Below are positions 4,876 to 6,553 of a stretch of DNA of 6,553 bases, in pieces; the stretch's first letter is position 1; every line of letters starts with the position of its first letter. The position numbers were made by a program, and so were the translations under genes. The notes below the pieces were generated by a model, which made no database searches, was not told the origin of the DNA, and worked only from the letters and a program-made list of their open reading frames with translations. Source of the DNA: Gemmatimonas sp. UBA2094 (GTDB lineage Bacteria > Gemmatimonadota > Gemmatimonadetes > Gemmatimonadales > Gemmatimonadaceae); assembly GCA_002331565.1 (NCBI GenBank), contig DCZC01000049.1, positions 8,964 through 15,516 of the forward strand, read 5' to 3'.

Positions 4876-6553
4876 GCCGACGGCTTTCCTCGGCCGCGTC
4901 GAGCACATAGCCCAGTTCACGCGACACCGCGCGCGCTTCCTGCGTCGCGCTGGTCACATCGTCGGCGGCGGCGTGCACGCCGATGGTGCGCAACTTCACG
5001 ATGTCGAGGCGCAGACTGCGCAGCGCCATGCTGGCGCTGTCGAGCTGCCGGTGCATGGTGTCGCGGCGCGACTGCAGATCCTCGAGCGAGGCACGCTGCC
5101 GGGTGAGCAGCGACAGGCGGCGCTCACGATCGGGGCTGTGTTCCGGCTCGGCTTCGAGCACTGCGATGCGCGCCTGCAGGTCGGCCAACGCTCCGCCCGG
5201 CAGGTCGCGTGCGAGTCGTTCGAGGCCGCCGGCCAGCCCGCCGATACGCGCGAGCAACGCGTCAGCGGTGGAGTCCACATCGGGCACGAGCGCCTTGTCT
5301 TCGGGCGAGAGCCGCTCCGTGACCTCGGCGATCACGAGACGGTCGTCGCAGGCGTTGCGCACCACGTCGCCGTACGTCGAGTGCGCCACGGCCCCCGCGG
5401 TCTTCTCCACCAGCTCGGCGAGTCGCTCGTGATGGGAACGGTTGTCCTTCGCCGACGGTGCGTCGCGCCAGCCGTCGCCCAGCGCGGCCAGCGGGGAGAT
5501 GCCGATGCGCCACAGCCTGAGTGCGTTGCGTCCGGCCACACTCAAGCTGCCGAGTCCCACCACCAGGCCACCGAGCATCGGCGCGATGAACGCCTCGGCT
5601 TGGAGCGACACGCCGATGACGAGACTCGCGATGCCGACGGCCGACGAACCCGACAACCACTTCACATTCTTGCGGAACGACATGACCCGGTCGGCGACGA
5701 CCGCCGGCGACACCTGCGGCATCCGAGCCAGCGCTCCCGCGGTACGATGCGCTTTGAGTTCGGCCACGTACGCTTCGTTCGCCTGTTGGCGCTGCATCTT
5801 CACCGATTGCCGCCACTGCTTCACCGCTTCCCTGTTGGCCTTCTTCCACTCACGCTTCGCCGAACGGTCGGCGTTCATGGGGAGCGGCGGCAGCACGGGA
5901 ATAGGGGGCAGCACACCGGGTGACGGCAGCTGGCGCGGCGCCGGCGACGGCTCGAGTACGCGGCGTGGAGCCCAGTCTTCGGCGCGGTGTCCGAACTCGT
6001 CCTCCCGCATCGGATCTCGGGCATCGCCGCGCATGACATCGGTCGATACCGAACGCACCGGCCCCGCGTGCATCGGCGGCACCGCGCTTGGCATGGGCGC
6101 CGCGAGGGAGCCGTCACGCTGCGCCCGGCGCAACGTATCGCGCAGCTGCAGGGCGCTCTCCCACCGGCCGGCCGGCGTCTTGGCGAGACACCGCTCGAGG
6201 ATGTCCACCAGCGCGCGCGGCGCATCGGGGCGGAAGGCCCGCAGTGGCGGCGGCGTTTCGCTCACCTGCTTCATGAGCATGGCCGGTGTGGTGGCCGCTT
6301 CGAACGGCAGTCTGCCGGCGAGCATGAGGTAGCCGATCACGCCCACCGAGTAGAGATCGCTGCGCCCGTCGACCTCCTTGTCGCCCATGGCCTGCTCGGG
6401 GCTCATGAAAGCGGGCGTGCCGACCGCGATGCCGGTTTGCGTGAGCCGCGAGCCACTCTCCGCCGCACGCGCGATCCCGAAGTCGGTGACCATTGCGCGC
6501 CCGGACTCGCGGTCGAGCAGCACGTTGTCGGGCTTGATGTCGCGATGCACCAC
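4871..6553 (-). CDS. Hanks-type Ser/Thr protein kinase with membrane hairpin and C-terminal coiled coil (N-lobe outside window)
   Basis: The frame is open from base 6553 and gives 560 residues, numbered here from the window edge. The catalytic C-lobe is intact: H3-R-D-I-K-P-D-N10 (catalytic Asp5, Lys7, Asn10), D24-F-G26, an activation segment with several Ser/Thr ending G-T-P-A-F-M-S-P-E53, D66-L-Y-S-V-G, and L-A-K-T-P-A-G-R-W near ~130. It should be an active kinase if the unseen N-lobe is normal. After the domain (~145) comes a Pro-rich linker (~200-225), a Lys/Arg/Gln-rich segment (~230-271), two closely spaced hydrophobic segments (~303-319 and ~322-340), and a C-terminal helical region with a likely coiled coil (~456-525). 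With two membrane passes both the kinase and the coiled coil would be cytoplasmic, unlike PknB-type kinases with an external sensor. Substrate and signal are unknown. The stop codon is 6 bases from that of the convergent M24 gene. Confidence 0.93.
   Translation of the reverse strand: MVHRDIKPDNVLLDRESGRAMVTDFGIARAAESGSRLTQTGIAVGTPAFMSPEQAMGDKEVDGRSDLYSVGVIGYLMLAGRLPFEAATTPAMLMKQVSETPPPLRAFRPDAPRALVDILERCLAKTPAGRWESALQLRDTLRRAQRDGSLAAPMPSAVPPMHAGPVRSVSTDVMRGDARDPMREDEFGHRAEDWAPRRVLEPSPAPRQLPSPGVLPPIPVLPPLPMNADRSAKREWKKANREAVKQWRQSVKMQRQQANEAYVAELKAHRTAGALARMPQVSPAVVADRVMSFRKNVKWLSGSSAVGIASLVIGVSLQAEAFIAPMLGGLVVGLGSLSVAGRNALRLWRIGISPLAALGDGWRDAPSAKDNRSHHERLAELVEKTAGAVAHSTYGDVVRNACDDRLVIAEVTERLSPEDKALVPDVDSTADALLARIGGLAGGLERLARDLPGGALADLQARIAVLEAEPEHSPDRERRLSLLTRQRASLEDLQSRRDTMHRQLDSASMALRSLRLDIVKLRTIGVHAAADDVTSATQEARAVSRELGYVLDAAEESRRL

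Noticed and set aside
4973..6332. Long plus-strand open frames opposite the kinase gene
   Set aside because: The minus strand has HRD, DFG and SPE kinase motifs in order. The plus-strand translations are Arg/His- or Ser/Arg-rich shadows.

Overview
This is a 6.55-kb stretch of a very GC-rich bacterial chromosome. It carries seven protein genes, two of them cut by the window edges. There are no RNA genes, mobile elements or CRISPR arrays, and no gene-free stretch exceeds about 145 bases. The Sec signal peptide, the Tat signal peptide, the Spy-like periplasmic protein and the Hanks-type kinase suggest a diderm (Gram-negative-type) bacterium. My impression is a Gemmatimonadota-like organism, but that rests on general style (high GC, Pro-rich linkers, an exported M24 peptidase-like protein, a kinase with a long C-terminal extension). 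I could not test it by a search.

Layout. Minus strand, 1-1494: the first 65 codons of a DEAD-box RNA helicase (195 to 1), preceded on the same strand by an unrecognised 408-residue protein with a deca-proline run and one terpenoid-cyclase-like QW motif. Plus strand, 1618-4864: a small Met-rich exported Spy/CpxP-like protein, closed by a strong hairpin; an alpha/beta-hydrolase-fold protein coupled by an ATGA overlap to a 100-residue TPR protein; and a Tat-exported M24 (Xaa-Pro peptidase/creatinase-like) protein. Minus strand, 6553-4871: the C-terminal part of a Ser/Thr protein kinase with a membrane hairpin and a coiled coil. It converges on the M24 gene with 6 bases between the two stop codons.

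The region reads as ordinary chromosomal housekeeping and accessory genes rather than one dedicated system, and apart from the hydrolase/TPR pair I see no clear multi-gene pathway. The most interesting observations are at residue level. The hydrolase has Gly where the catalytic Ser of the nucleophile elbow should be (G-H-G-M-G), although Asp and His candidates remain. The M24 protein has lost or altered two of the five standard metal ligands yet keeps a twin-arginine export signal. The Spy-like protein has a stripe of Met at heptad a/d-like positions. None of the six visible gene starts has a recognisable Shine-Dalgarno sequence, and two have promoter-like motifs placed as expected for leaderless or nearly leaderless mRNAs.
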